From Hoeflea phototrophica DFL-43 (GTDB lineage Bacteria; Pseudomonadota; Alphaproteobacteria; Rhizobiales; Rhizobiaceae), in contig NZ_CM002917.1 of assembly GCF_000154705.2 (NCBI RefSeq), positions 700,461 through 764,460 of the forward strand: DNA of 64,000 bases. The letters run 5' to 3'. The stretch's first letter is position 1, and every line of letters starts with the position of its first letter. Below, piece by piece: positions 52,094 through 61,184 of the stretch. The notes beneath the pieces were generated by a model. That model was not told the origin of the DNA. It did not search any database and saw only the letters and a program-made list of their open reading frames with translations. The translations under genes were made by a program, and so were the position numbers.

Positions 52094-54805
52094 ATGGATG
52101 ATTCCACAAACGACCGAAGGCATCGATCCCGCGTGGGATCTATGCTGGATCACGCCCCGGAAGCGCCTTCCGGACACGGCGCTGTTCCGCGCGCCGGGTC
52201 GCGATCTGTGCTTGCGTCTGCGCCCACATCTGCACCAAGACCGGTTGCGGGTTCATTGCTGACCGTAGCGAAGGGCAGCCCGCGGGTTTCCACCTCCCGC
52301 TTTGCTGGCAATGACCAGGCCAGGCAACAGCCGGCAGAGGCTGTGTCTGCCCCCGAACCACAGGCCGCGCCAACAACGCCCCGCTCGTTTGGCGCTCGCA
52401 TCGCGCAATTGGTGGGCGGCGTTGCTCCACCGGACAGAAGCTCCGGCAGCTCAAAGGAGCGCTCCGGGGACGCGGACACATTCGAGCCCGTGGCGCCCGG
52501 ACCTTCACGCGAGCGCGCGCTCTATCCGGCAGACAAAGCAGCGTCTGGTCATCAAGACGAATGGGCGCAGCCCGCGCCGCAATCCTGGGATGGTCCGGAT
52601 GAGCGGCCCCTGCTTGACCCATCGATCCTGATCGCCGCGGTTTGGCGCTGGCGCAATCTGATTGCCGTCGCCACCATTCTCGGTGCGGTTGTGGGGGTGA
52701 TGATCGCTCTTGCGACACCACACAAATATTATGCCGAAAGCCGGCTGTTTGTGGATCCGCGCGAGGTCCGTGTGACCGAGGACGATGTGCGCAACCAGCA
52801 GCTCTCCACCGAGGCAATCCTGGCGATCATCGACAGCCAGTTGCAGATCCTGTCCTCGACCAGTGTTCTCGAACAGGTGATCGCCGAGCTTGGCCTTGCC
52901 CAGGACGCCGAGTTCAACGGCTCTCTGTCAGCCGGCGGGTTGAGTGGCGGAATCGCCATTATCAAGGAAATCATCACTGGCAAGGACCCGGCCTCGGATG
53001 CCGAACAGATTGCCCTTGAGCATCTCCGCGACGCCGTTTCTGTGTCGCGCGACACCCAGACCTTCGTGATCATCGTCGGTGTCGACACCCGGGATCCCGA
53101 AAAATCCGCTCTGATCGCCAACAAGATTGTCGACACCTATCTGGATTCCGAAGGTGCGGCCCAGTCCGGCCTGCTCGAACGCACCTCCGAAGCCATTGAT
53201 ACGCGCATCAATGCGCTGCGCGCCGATCTTGACCAGGCCGAGCGTGAAGTCGAGCGCTTCAAGGCCGAGAACGGCATCGTCGGTGTCGGCGGTGGCCAGT
53301 CCATTGACGACAAGGAAATCCTCGCCATCAGTGATCAGCTGGCCAATGCCCGCGCGGTCAAGGTCGGTGTTCGCGTCAAGGCCCAGAACCTCGCCAAGGC
53401 GGACCCCGAGGAGGTCCTCTCCGGATCCTTCCCCGAGGAGTTTCTGTCGTCCAATCTGGTCGATCTGCGCAAGCAATACACCCAGACCAAATCCACCGCG
53501 GATTCCCTGGCGACACGCCTTGGCCCGCGCCATCCGCAATATGTGTCGGCAAGGCAATCCCTGGAAACCATCCGCGCCGAAATCACCCGTGAGCTGCGCC
53601 GTATCGTCGCCAGCTCGCAGAGTGAACTGCAACGCGCTGTGGAGACCGAGCAGGAGCTTGCGAGCCAGATGGCGGTGGCCAAGAGCCGAGCCATGGACCA
53701 GTCCGTCGAGTTCGTCACGTTGCGCGAACTCGAGCGCAAGGCAACAGCCACCCGCGAGATCTATGAGGCATTCCTCAGACGGTCCCGTGAGACCAGTGAG
53801 CGCTCGAACCTGTCGACCCGCAATGTCCGCGTGATCTCCCCGGCCGAGGCGCCGCTCAATCCGATGGGACCGTCGCGCAAGTTCATTGCTGTGGGCGGAA
53901 TGGTCGGTGGCTTTTTCGTCGGCCTGGGCTTGGCTCTGTTGGCCGGAGCTATGGAAAGCATTCGCGCGTTCGGCGCCACTGGCAAAAGACCGGGCGGGCG
54001 CAGGCTTTCTCCGAACCCACCCTTTCCTGGTCCCCGGGTTCCGCCCCGAGGCCCAAATCGCAACCATTGGCCGGACCAGGGTGACGCTTCAACCGCTCAC
54101 AATGCACGAGCTGCGCAGGGGCGCGCGGCCGGCTATGCCGCGAGCCGGGCTGAAGCAGAGCTTGAAGACGCAATGGCGCAGGAAATGGCTGATGCCGCTG
54201 CGCAGGCAATTTCCGATGTGCGACCAAAGCAACCTGTTGAGACGCCGCCTGCCCAACCGCCGCTGCAACCTCATCTGCAGCAACAGGTCCAGCCCGCTGC
54301 GCCCCCGGCCTATCCGCCCCATCCGCAGCCCTATCACCAGCCGCACCAGCAAGGCTTCGCTCATCCGGCGCCATATGATGCCGTCCCACCCCATCAGGGA
54401 GGTGTCATGCCGGGCTTCGCGCATGCCGGGATGGTTTACCAGCAGCCGGTGGCGCAGCCTGGGTATCCCGCCCAGCAGGCCTATGCTTATCCTGCGGCCC
54501 AACACCCCGCCGTTCCCTATCCCGGTTCGCCAACTTGGCCGGCCCCGGCGCCGGTGATGCCGCATCAGCCGCTTGCAGCCGCCATGCACCCGGCAGTACC
54601 GCCGGCCTATGCGCCGCAGCCCGCTTTGGCTGCTGAGCCTGTTCCAGCCCCTGCGCCAACCCAGCCTGCAAGCCAGCACGGCCACCAGGGTCAAGTCCCC
54701 GCCGGCGACGCCCCCCGTGATTCTGAGGTCGACCGCATTCGCCGCCAGATGGACAAGCTCCGCTCCCGCATTGGCGGTCATCCGGCCGCACGCCGCCGCG
54801 CCTGA
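52094..54805 (+). CDS. Wzz/GumC polysaccharide chain-length protein with long tails
   Basis: A 903-residue inner-membrane polysaccharide co-polymerase. The core has a first membrane helix at about residues 185-207 (followed by YYAESRLFVDPREVRV), a large periplasmic coiled-coil part (about residues 330-560), and a second helix at about 595-620 (KFIAVGGMVGGFFVGLGLAL). The N-terminal 180 residues are disordered and Pro/Ala-rich. The C-terminal 280 residues are Pro/Gln/Ala/Tyr-rich and end in a short helix (SEVDRIRRQMDKLRSRIGGH). There is no Walker A or tyrosine cluster of a fused BY-kinase. Confidence 0.88.
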   Translation: MDDSTNDRRHRSRVGSMLDHAPEAPSGHGAVPRAGSRSVLASAPTSAPRPVAGSLLTVAKGSPRVSTSRFAGNDQARQQPAEAVSAPEPQAAPTTPRSFGARIAQLVGGVAPPDRSSGSSKERSGDADTFEPVAPGPSRERALYPADKAASGHQDEWAQPAPQSWDGPDERPLLDPSILIAAVWRWRNLIAVATILGAVVGVMIALATPHKYYAESRLFVDPREVRVTEDDVRNQQLSTEAILAIIDSQLQILSSTSVLEQVIAELGLAQDAEFNGSLSAGGLSGGIAIIKEIITGKDPASDAEQIALEHLRDAVSVSRDTQTFVIIVGVDTRDPEKSALIANKIVDTYLDSEGAAQSGLLERTSEAIDTRINALRADLDQAEREVERFKAENGIVGVGGGQSIDDKEILAISDQLANARAVKVGVRVKAQNLAKADPEEVLSGSFPEEFLSSNLVDLRKQYTQTKSTADSLATRLGPRHPQYVSARQSLETIRAEITRELRRIVASSQSELQRAVETEQELASQMAVAKSRAMDQSVEFVTLRELERKATATREIYEAFLRRSRETSERSNLSTRNVRVISPAEAPLNPMGPSRKFIAVGGMVGGFFVGLGLALLAGAMESIRAFGATGKRPGGRRLSPNPPFPGPRVPPRGPNRNHWPDQGDASTAHNARAAQGRAAGYAASRAEAELEDAMAQEMADAAAQAISDVRPKQPVETPPAQPPLQPHLQQQVQPAAPPAYPPHPQPYHQPHQQGFAHPAPYDAVPPHQGGVMPGFAHAGMVYQQPVAQPGYPAQQAYAYPAAQHPAVPYPGSPTWPAPAPVMPHQPLAAAMHPAVPPAYAPQPALAAEPVPAPAPTQPASQHGHQGQVPAGDAPRDSEVDRIRRQMDKLRSRIGGHPAARRRA

Positions 54806-54975
54806 GCCGCGCCTTGCCCGAAACACTTGTTTTTTGACGTCCAAGGACGCATTGAAGCTATCGGATTGATGCCCGGATCGCTTAGGGTCCGCCTCGTCGA
54901 TGCGGAATCGGGATCCGCAATTGAGCGCTGGTCCACGCAGGGCCCGCGCCGCCTGAAGAACGGGAGAATGCTCAA

Positions 54976-55875
54976 ATGGCCACTGTGATTGACGGAAAAG
55001 CCGTTGCCGCCGGCGTTGTGGAACAGGTAACCGCGGCCAGCGCCGCGCTCGAGGCACAAACCGGCGTGCGCCCGGGGCTCGCCGTTGTCATCGTCGGCAA
55101 TGACCCCGCGTCCCACGTCTATGTCTCCTCGAAAAGCCGCATGGCCAAGCAGTGCGGCTTCAAATCCGTCCAGCACACCCTGCCCGAGACCACCAGCCAG
55201 GCCGAGCTCGAAGCGCTGGTCGAAACCCTCAATCAGGATCCCGAGATTCACGGCATCCTGGTGCAGCTGCCGCTGCCTGACGGTCTCAATTCCGACCCGG
55301 TGATCCAGTCCATAAGGCCGGAGAAGGATGTCGATGGCCTGCATGTGGTCAATGCCGGCAAGCTGATGACCGGCGATCTCGAGGGCGGGCTGATCTCCTG
55401 CACCCCGGCCGGTGCCATGCTGTTCGTGCGCCAGACCCACGGCCCCGATCTCTCCGGTCTCAACGCCGTGGTCATCGGCCGTTCCAACCTGTTCGGCAAA
55501 CCCATGTCGGCATTGCTGCTGGCCGCCAACGCCACCGTCACCACCGCCCACTCGCGCACCAAGGATCTCGCCTCCGTTTGCCGCAACGCCGATATTCTGG
55601 TCGCCGCCGTCGGCCGCCCGCAGATGGTCAAGGCCGGCTGGGTCAAGCCCGGCGCCACCGTGATCGATGTCGGCATCAACCGCATCGACGCGCCCGAGCG
55701 TGGCGAAGGCAAGACCCGCCTCGTCGGCGACGTCGCCTTCGATGAATGCGCCGAAGTGGCATCCACCATCACCCCGGTCCCCGGCGGCGTCGGCCCCATG
55801 ACCATCGCCATGCTGATGGCCAACACCGTGACCGCCGCCATGCGCGCGCATGGAATCAAGCCGCCGAGTTTTTGA
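54976..55875 (+). CDS. folD: Methylene-tetrahydrofolate dehydrogenase/cyclohydrolase FolD
   Basis: FolD interconverts 5,10-methylene-, methenyl- and 10-formyl-tetrahydrofolate with NADP. The 299-residue protein has the substrate Lys in [14 protein letters not shown], the [13 protein letters not shown] and [14 protein letters not shown] motifs, the NADP-binding [17 protein letters not shown], and the C-terminal [19 protein letters not shown]. All family features are intact. It is a stand-alone housekeeping gene between the polysaccharide block and the LysR region. Confidence 0.97.
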   Translation: MATVIDGKAVAAGVVEQVTAASAALEAQTGVRPGLAVVIVGNDPASHVYVSSKSRMAKQCGFKSVQHTLPETTSQAELEALVETLNQDPEIHGILVQLPLPDGLNSDPVIQSIRPEKDVDGLHVVNAGKLMTGDLEGGLISCTPAGAMLFVRQTHGPDLSGLNAVVIGRSNLFGKPMSALLLAANATVTTAHSRTKDLASVCRNADILVAAVGRPQMVKAGWVKPGATVIDVGINRIDAPERGEGKTRLVGDVAFDECAEVASTITPVPGGVGPMTIAMLMANTVTAAMRAHGIKPPSF

Positions 55876-55888
55876 GGGTGGCATTTAG

Positions 55889-55953
55889 GGAGCGCGCGCT
55901 ATCGGGATACCGGGAGCGGGGGGCTTTCGGCCCTGAGCGGACATGCGCGCTCC
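55889..55953 (+). terminator. Stem-loop structure downstream of folD
   Basis: GGAGCGCGC (55889-55897) and GCGCGCTCC (55945-55953) form a perfect 9-bp stem 14 bases after the folD stop, with an inner hairpin GGGC (55921-55924) / GCCC (55930-55933). There is no long T run, so it may be an mRNA-end structure rather than a classical terminator. Confidence 0.4.
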
Positions 55954-56075
55954 ATCTGTTAATGTCAGGTCTCATCCTCAAGTATCGAACGCAAGAATAA
56001 CGAGTGGCACCGTGGCTCTAGAAACCAACCACTTCGCTTTGCGTGATAGGTTGATCTTCGATCTTCAGCTGATCA

Positions 56076-56681
56076 CTATGCCACGACGGGTCGTGGCCGC
56101 AGATACCAGTACCAAATACGGTAGGCCTCAAGCACGATCAGGGGACCAAAGTGGATCAGGGCGGGGGCGGCGCCATTCCAGTTATGCAAAGCGGCCCAAT
56201 GCACCAATGTCAGCACGGCGGCGGCGTAGGTCCAACGTTGCAACCACTTCCACCACGTACCCATTTTGCGCACGAAGTAATCCATGGACGTCAGAGCCAG
56301 CGGCACAAAAATGAGGAAGGCCACCCAGCCCGTCCAGATGTAAAGACGCGGCAGCTCATCAACGACTGTTGTCAGTGACGCCTTATCCAGCAGGTAGAAT
56401 ATTGTGTGCAGCAGGGCATAGCCAAAAGAGGCGACGCCCAAATAGCGGCGGTTGCGTTTCAACCATTGCGGTCCGCGCCATCCCTTCAGCAGCATCGCCA
56501 GAGGGGTCGCCATCATCGCAACAATCAACAGCCTTGCGGAGGTTTCACCGGATGGGTGCACAAGTTGGTGGAAAATCCGCGGATCATCGGATGTCAGAGC
56601 GGTGAACGTCATCATGATCCCGAGCGAAGCAAGCACTGCCCATGTGAGATACGGTGAGGTCGCGGCGAAGAAACGTTGCAT
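56076..56681 (-). CDS. MsrQ/YedZ-like heme membrane protein
   Basis: A 201-residue membrane protein of the ferric-reductase-like (MsrQ/YedZ) group, with about six hydrophobic helices and candidate heme-ligand His residues (GYALLHTIFYLL; VLTLVHWAALHNW). MsrQ feeds electrons to the periplasmic methionine-sulfoxide reductase MsrP, but no msrP is in the window; a cytochrome b561 gene stands beside it instead. A GTG at 56717 would add 12 residues. It is the last gene of the minus-strand doxX operon. Confidence 0.78.
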   Translation of the reverse strand: MQRFFAATSPYLTWAVLASLGIMMTFTALTSDDPRIFHQLVHPSGETSARLLIVAMMATPLAMLLKGWRGPQWLKRNRRYLGVASFGYALLHTIFYLLDKASLTTVVDELPRLYIWTGWVAFLIFVPLALTSMDYFVRKMGTWWKWLQRWTYAAAVLTLVHWAALHNWNGAAPALIHFGPLIVLEAYRIWYWYLRPRPVVA

Positions 56682-56756
56682 TTTTTGCCCAAGCAAATGT
56701 GTTTGTTGTACCGACACGCCGAGCCATGATTTTCCGTCGCGTCTCGGGCGATATCT

Positions 56757-57257
56757 TCACTTCTTAATGGCAGGGATCATCCGCGCCAGCGTGCCGTCCT
56801 TGCGCACGTACTGGTTAAAAATGGCCGCAGCAGCGTGGGCGGTGATCAGGCCGAAGAGCACAATATTCAAAAGCCAATGCACATAGCCCAAATCAGCGAC
56901 ACCGTTCCATGTCATCCCACCCGTGATCACTATGCCAATCAGTGTTCCGTAAAGCGACCAGTGTACAATTGTGGCAATCTTGGCCTGCGTCGGGGATGTG
57001 CCAGGGGCGTGACCAGGCGCACCAAAGCGGTAGCGCAGATAAAGCCGTGCCATCACAGCAAAAAAGATCGTCGATCCAAAGCCTACATGAACCCAGGCCA
57101 TGGTCATGTCGTTGCCTGCATACGTAGCGCCAGTCTGCATCGCCTCTATGGTGCGTTTCATAGGCTCGTTGATAAGCCATTGCACCCAGATGGCCGCGAA
57201 AACGACCCAGTGCAAAACGATCTGTGCGGGGCGGTAGGATGTCGGGGAATTTGTCAT
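56757..57257 (-). CDS. Cytochrome b561
   Basis: A 166-residue membrane protein with four helices and the expected heme His positions (QIVLHWVVFAAIWVQ; MAWVHVGFGS; IATIVHWSLYG; LITAHAAAAIFNQYVRKDG). Bacterial b561 proteins of this type pass electrons from quinol to acceptors such as superoxide. It lies nine bases after the VOC gene, within the same minus-strand operon, and next to the MsrQ-like gene, so the two may form one electron path. Confidence 0.9.
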   Translation of the reverse strand: MTNSPTSYRPAQIVLHWVVFAAIWVQWLINEPMKRTIEAMQTGATYAGNDMTMAWVHVGFGSTIFFAVMARLYLRYRFGAPGHAPGTSPTQAKIATIVHWSLYGTLIGIVITGGMTWNGVADLGYVHWLLNIVLFGLITAHAAAAIFNQYVRKDGTLARMIPAIKK

Positions 57258-57266
57258 GAGGCGCCC

Positions 57267-58154
57267 CTATTTGGCACTGCGAAGGGTAACTGCGACGCCT
57301 GCTGGATCGGTTCCGCGCAAGGCATCGCCGTCTTGGCGCAGATGTGGTGAGGCGACAATCTCGCTGTGTGTGATCAATTCGTAGTGCACCAACCCAGCCA
57401 TACCTTGCGGCATAGGCGGGTTATTGGGGCCGGCCCAGATATTCATGGCCAAACGGTGCGTGTTGGGAGCGCCCGCGCCCATATCGGCAAAGCCCCAAGC
57501 GTCCAGCGTCAGGTGACGCTCAAATCCAAGGGTCTCGTACCATTCCAAAGCAGGCTCAAGTGCTGGGACTTTGAAGTGCAGATGCGCGAGGTAGCTGTCG
57601 TCCGCCAAGGGTGCCATCGGGTCTGTGCCCGCCGCATGTGACAGTTCGGCCCTCACATCCAGCGGTCCGCGCCCAGAATGGGCTTCGCCGTTAACACTGT
57701 ACAAAGTCAGGCCCTTAGACATATCGCCGAAATGGCCAAACCTTTCAGGTGTCTCATAGGTAATCTCGATCTCCAGGCCATCAGGATCTTGGAGATACAG
57801 CGATTTCGCCATCAAGTGATCCGTCGGCCCGACTTGCACGTTCAGTTGGATCAAACGGGCAAGCATGCGGGAAAATTCGGCCTGACTGCGCACGCCAATC
57901 GCGACATGATACATGCCCGTGTAAGGGGCTGCGACAGGGGTATCCGCGCCGGAATGAAGGACGATCAGTGTGCGATCCCTTGTTCCGAGTGCGATGCCGG
58001 ACGCTGACTGATCGCGTTCGATCAACCCCAGGGCCGAGCTCCAGAATTCAATCGCACGATCAAGGTCGGTCACCTGAAGTTCGACCACCCCCCACGACAC
58101 GCGGTCATATTGCGGGGAAAGGTTTGTTTTGGTGAGGTGCACGGAATTGAGCAT
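57267..58154 (-). CDS. VOC-family protein with two modules (extradiol dioxygenase/glyoxalase type)
   Basis: A 295-residue protein made of two VOC modules. The first includes WGVVELQVTDLDRAIEFWSS, YHVAIGVRS and DGLEIEITYETP; the second YLAHLHFKVPALEPALEWYE and GLVHYELIT. The His and Glu residues fit a metal site. Likely activities are ring cleavage of catechol-type compounds or related glyoxalase-type chemistry, perhaps on quinones or hydroquinones, as in DoxX-VOC gene pairs. Substrate unknown. Confidence 0.85.
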   Translation of the reverse strand: MLNSVHLTKTNLSPQYDRVSWGVVELQVTDLDRAIEFWSSALGLIERDQSASGIALGTRDRTLIVLHSGADTPVAAPYTGMYHVAIGVRSQAEFSRMLARLIQLNVQVGPTDHLMAKSLYLQDPDGLEIEITYETPERFGHFGDMSKGLTLYSVNGEAHSGRGPLDVRAELSHAAGTDPMAPLADDSYLAHLHFKVPALEPALEWYETLGFERHLTLDAWGFADMGAGAPNTHRLAMNIWAGPNNPPMPQGMAGLVHYELITHSEIVASPHLRQDGDALRGTDPAGVAVTLRSAK

Positions 58155-58220
58155 GGGATGGCGACCTATTGCAGAAGAAAAGGCGCCCCGGCGGGAGAGG
58201 CTGGGGCGCGTCAGGGTGGG

Positions 58221-58649
58221 TCAAGCGCGCGGTGCGATCGGTGCCTTCTTGGTGCGGCCCCAGATCACAAATGCGGTCAGTGCAAAGAGGATCACGTTGA
58301 CCGGCACCACTTCGAATTCGCCGCGTGTGATGTGCAGGCCAGCGGCCAGAACCATGATCACGGCCAGACCGGTCGCGGCCAGTTTCGTCAGATGCGGCAT
58401 GATGCGTGTCGCAGATGGCAGGATCAGGCCAAGCGCGCCTGCTACCTCGGCAAGGCCAATGAATTTGATCAGGAATAAGGGCGCGTTTTCCGCCCAGCCC
58501 ATACCCATCGCGACCAATTCGGCCGATCCGGACATCAGCTTTGTCGAGCCTGCCATCAGGAACATTGCGGCCAAAAGGCCTTGGGCGCCCCATAGGCCAA
58601 TAGTCCAGCCCTTGCCGGCTTGTACGGGGTTCGTGTCAATCGTTGTCAT
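58221..58649 (-). CDS. DoxX-family membrane protein
   Basis: A 142-residue protein with four membrane helices (WTIGLWGAQGLLAAMFLMAG, FIGLAEVAGALGLILPS, TKLAATGLAVIMVLAAGLHI, VNVILFALTAFVIWG). DoxX proteins are linked with quinone or thiosulfate redox reactions and often occur in LysR- or MarR-controlled detoxification operons. It is the first gene of the minus-strand operon and is divergent from the lysR gene with a 117-base gap. Confidence 0.88.
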   Translation of the reverse strand: MTTIDTNPVQAGKGWTIGLWGAQGLLAAMFLMAGSTKLMSGSAELVAMGMGWAENAPLFLIKFIGLAEVAGALGLILPSATRIMPHLTKLAATGLAVIMVLAAGLHITRGEFEVVPVNVILFALTAFVIWGRTKKAPIAPRA

Positions 58650-58700
58650 GTCGTTCTCTTCCTAAAAACCGCTTCTTTAGCGTGTTGGGATGAGATCAGA

Positions 58701-58740
58701 AATAAACCATTCCCCTAGAGGCATCATTAGGCTATTTATT
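58701..58740. promoter_or_regulatory. Candidate LysR operator between doxX and lysR
   Basis: AATAAA (58701-58706), CCTA (58713-58716), TAGG (58728-58731) and TTTATT (58735-58740) form an interrupted, slightly uneven inverted repeat in the divergent promoter gap. The inner part fits the size of a LysR-type site. It ends 26 bases before the lysR ATG. Confidence 0.35.
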
Positions 58741-58766
58741 GGTCTACCGTTTACTGTGAGTTGATA

Positions 58767-59663
58767 ATGGACACACTTCTGAGCCTGCGTGTTTTTGCCG
58801 AAGTCGCTGAACACAAAAACTTCTCTGCCGTGGCGGAGCGCCTTGGCCTCTCGCCTGCGATGACCAGCAAACACGTCAAACATGTCGAAGCGCGCGTCGG
58901 TGCGCGCCTGCTCAATCGCAACAGCCGGAACGTCAGTCTGACCGAGGCTGGCGCGCAGTACCTGCAAACGATCCGCCCTTTGCTTGACGAGCTAGCCAAA
59001 GCCGAAGCGCAATTGATCTCAAACAGTCTTTCGCCGCGCGGTACGCTCAGAATGTCGATGCCTGTCTGGATGTCCAATCCGGCCTTTGCGAAACTATTGA
59101 CCGCCTATCATCAGCTAAACCCGCATGTGACTTTTGATGTCGACTTAAGTGGCCGCAAGATAAGCATGGTTGAAGAGGGTGTCGATCTGGCACTGCGTGT
59201 TGCGTTTAAGTTGGATGAGGGCTTGATCGCGCGAAAACTGGCAGATGTTACGTTTCAACTGGTAGCTGCCCCTGCTTTTCTGGATAACTTTGGCCGTCCC
59301 AAAACCACCGGTGATCTCAACAACGCGCCTATGCTTGCTTATGATCAGGTAGCTGCGGACGGCCGGATCAAGTTCGGCGGTGAAGACGGGGTAGATGTCA
59401 AACTCAGGCCAATCTTGGTGAGCGCCAACGAGAGCATTCTCCATCAAGCGGCTGTTGCTGGCATGGGCTTTGCCATGCTTCCGAACTGGGCCGCTCAGGA
59501 CGATATAGAAGACGGCAGACTTGAAGCCGTACTGCCGATGATCGCGTGGCCGAAATTACATATTCAGGCCATCTATGCTGATCGCAGCTATCTGCCTGCG
59601 AAGGTGAGAAGTTTTCTGGATTTCTTGGCCGGACCCGATGGATTTTCCAGCATCTTGAAGTAG
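58767..59663 (+). CDS. LysR-family transcriptional regulator
   Basis: A 298-residue regulator with an N-terminal winged helix (LLSLRVFAEVAEHKNFSAVA, then RLGLSPAMTSKHVKHVEAR) and a substrate-binding domain from about residue 90 (GTLRMSMPVWMSNPAFAKLL; later ILHQAAVAGMGFAMLPNWA). It resembles the AaeR/DmlR branch by these features. It is divergent from doxX-VOC-b561-msrQ and most likely controls that operon. A TTG at 58761 is an alternative start. Codon use is more A/T-rich than in the flanking folD and CNNM genes. Confidence 0.92.
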   Translation: MDTLLSLRVFAEVAEHKNFSAVAERLGLSPAMTSKHVKHVEARVGARLLNRNSRNVSLTEAGAQYLQTIRPLLDELAKAEAQLISNSLSPRGTLRMSMPVWMSNPAFAKLLTAYHQLNPHVTFDVDLSGRKISMVEEGVDLALRVAFKLDEGLIARKLADVTFQLVAAPAFLDNFGRPKTTGDLNNAPMLAYDQVAADGRIKFGGEDGVDVKLRPILVSANESILHQAAVAGMGFAMLPNWAAQDDIEDGRLEAVLPMIAWPKLHIQAIYADRSYLPAKVRSFLDFLAGPDGFSSILK

Positions 59664-59880
59664 CCTATCGAAGGCCAGATGTGTGACTGAGAGGGTCCAG
59701 TTTGTTTGGTGTACTCTACATCGTCCTGCATAGCGGACCTTGGCGCAGCCCGCAGCGAAAGACTGCTCCCCGCCCTTTGCAGCCAGCCAACCCACGCCCC
59801 CACCCCCTGCAATCCTTGGCATCTCGCGCAAGGTGCGATAACACCCTCAGCGACGGAAAGAGAACGCCAGGGACCCCGCG

Positions 59881-60927
59881 ATGACATTGCTGATTATCTT
59901 CGTGCTGCTTGCCATCGGGGTGTCGTTTCTGTGCTCGATCCTCGAGGCAGTGCTGCTGTCGATCACGCCGTCCTTTGTCGAAGGTGCCGAGGAAGAGCGG
60001 CCGGGTCTTGCCAAACAACTCAGGACCTTGCGGGCGGATATCGAACGCCCTCTTGCCGCCATCCTGTCGCTCAACACCATTGCCCACACCGTCGGCGCCA
60101 CCGGCGCCGGTGCGCAGGCCGCACTGGTGTTTGACGACACCGGCGTCGGCATCTTTTCCGCCGCCTTGACGCTTGCCATTCTCATTCTCTCCGAAATCAT
60201 TCCCAAGACGCTCGGCGCCACCTACTGGCGCGCCCTGGCGCCGTTTGCGGTCCGGGTCTTGCCCTGGCTGATCATCATCCAGCTGCCCCTGGTGTGGATG
60301 AGCCAGGCGCTGACGCGGCTGTTGACGGGTGGCGACCGCCACGCGGAAGTCTCGCGCCAGGAGATCACGGCGCTGACCACCGCGGGCCAGCGCCTCGGTG
60401 TCGTGGCGGAAGACGAGACGCGCGTTGTCACCAACCTGTTCCGCCTGTCGGAAATCGAAGCCAGCGAGATCATGACGCCGCGCACGGTCATCCAGCATCT
60501 TGGCGCGGAGGAGACCGTCGGTTCCGTTGTGAAGGACCGGGATACCTTCCCGGTCTCCCGCTTCATCGTCACCGGCGAAAACATCGATGACGTGAAGGGC
60601 TTTGTGCTCACCCGCGATCTTCTTCTGGCCGGTTTGCGCGATGGCAGGGACAAGACCGTTTCCGATTTCACCCGCGACATTCAGCGCATCCCGGAAGAGA
60701 CGGACCTCGACAAGCTGTTCGATCTGTTGATGGAAAACGAGGCGCATATAGCCCTCATCGAAGATGAATATGGCGGCACATCCGGCCTCGTGACCATGGA
60801 AGATGTCATCGAAACCCTGCTCGGCACCGAGATCGTTGACGAGAGCGATGAAGCCGAGGATTTGCAAAGAGTGGCCAAACTCCGCGCCATCCGCCAGCGC
60901 AACGCGCGGGGCAAGCCGGAGAGCTGA
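59881..60927 (+). CDS. CNNM/CorC-type membrane protein with CBS domains
   Basis: A 348-residue protein of the hemolysin-C/CorC group. It has a DUF21 transmembrane domain (three to four helices, residues of about 1-145, including ILILSEIIPKTLGATYW) and a pair of CBS domains (about residues 190-315: IMTPRTVIQHLGAEE, IALIEDEYGGTSGLVTMEDV). Such proteins act in Mg/Co efflux or membrane ion balance. The usual C-terminal CorC_HlyC transporter-associated domain is missing, so the protein ends shortly after CBS. Confidence 0.9.
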   Translation: MTLLIIFVLLAIGVSFLCSILEAVLLSITPSFVEGAEEERPGLAKQLRTLRADIERPLAAILSLNTIAHTVGATGAGAQAALVFDDTGVGIFSAALTLAILILSEIIPKTLGATYWRALAPFAVRVLPWLIIIQLPLVWMSQALTRLLTGGDRHAEVSRQEITALTTAGQRLGVVAEDETRVVTNLFRLSEIEASEIMTPRTVIQHLGAEETVGSVVKDRDTFPVSRFIVTGENIDDVKGFVLTRDLLLAGLRDGRDKTVSDFTRDIQRIPEETDLDKLFDLLMENEAHIALIEDEYGGTSGLVTMEDVIETLLGTEIVDESDEAEDLQRVAKLRAIRQRNARGKPES

Positions 60928-60977
60928 CGCGCGGCAGGACTGTCGTTGGTTGGCTCAGGTGGTCCGGCGCTTTGTGC

Positions 60978-61110
60978 GCATTTCCACCGCACGAAAACCT
61001 CATGATGACCAGCCGTTTGCGCAAGATGCTGCGAATGCAATCCTGCGGCGAAGTTGATCGGCTTCCCCCCAAACTGACCAACGAGCTTTGGTGCTTTTGC
61101 CCTGAGTGGA
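60978..61110 (+). repeat. Intergenic repeat, copy A
   Basis: First of three related copies at 60.9-62.5 kb, all in the same orientation. The best-conserved core is 61020-61070 (GCGCAAGATGCTGCGAATGC, then AATCC, then GAAG-TTGATCG-GCTTCC with hairpin potential); weaker likeness extends to both sides. It lies 3' of the minus-strand gene at 61185. Confidence 0.7.
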
Positions 61111-61184
61111 CTTTCATTCTCGGCGCGGCGAACGACGGATCAGAACTCTCCTGAGACATCGGAGCGAAGGGCCCAGCCTGTGGA

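Noticed and set aside
59823..59845. CTCGCGCAAG before the CNNM gene
   Set aside because: The box resembles the motif, but the spacing to the A/T-rich hexamer is wrong and the gene is not flagellar; probably chance.
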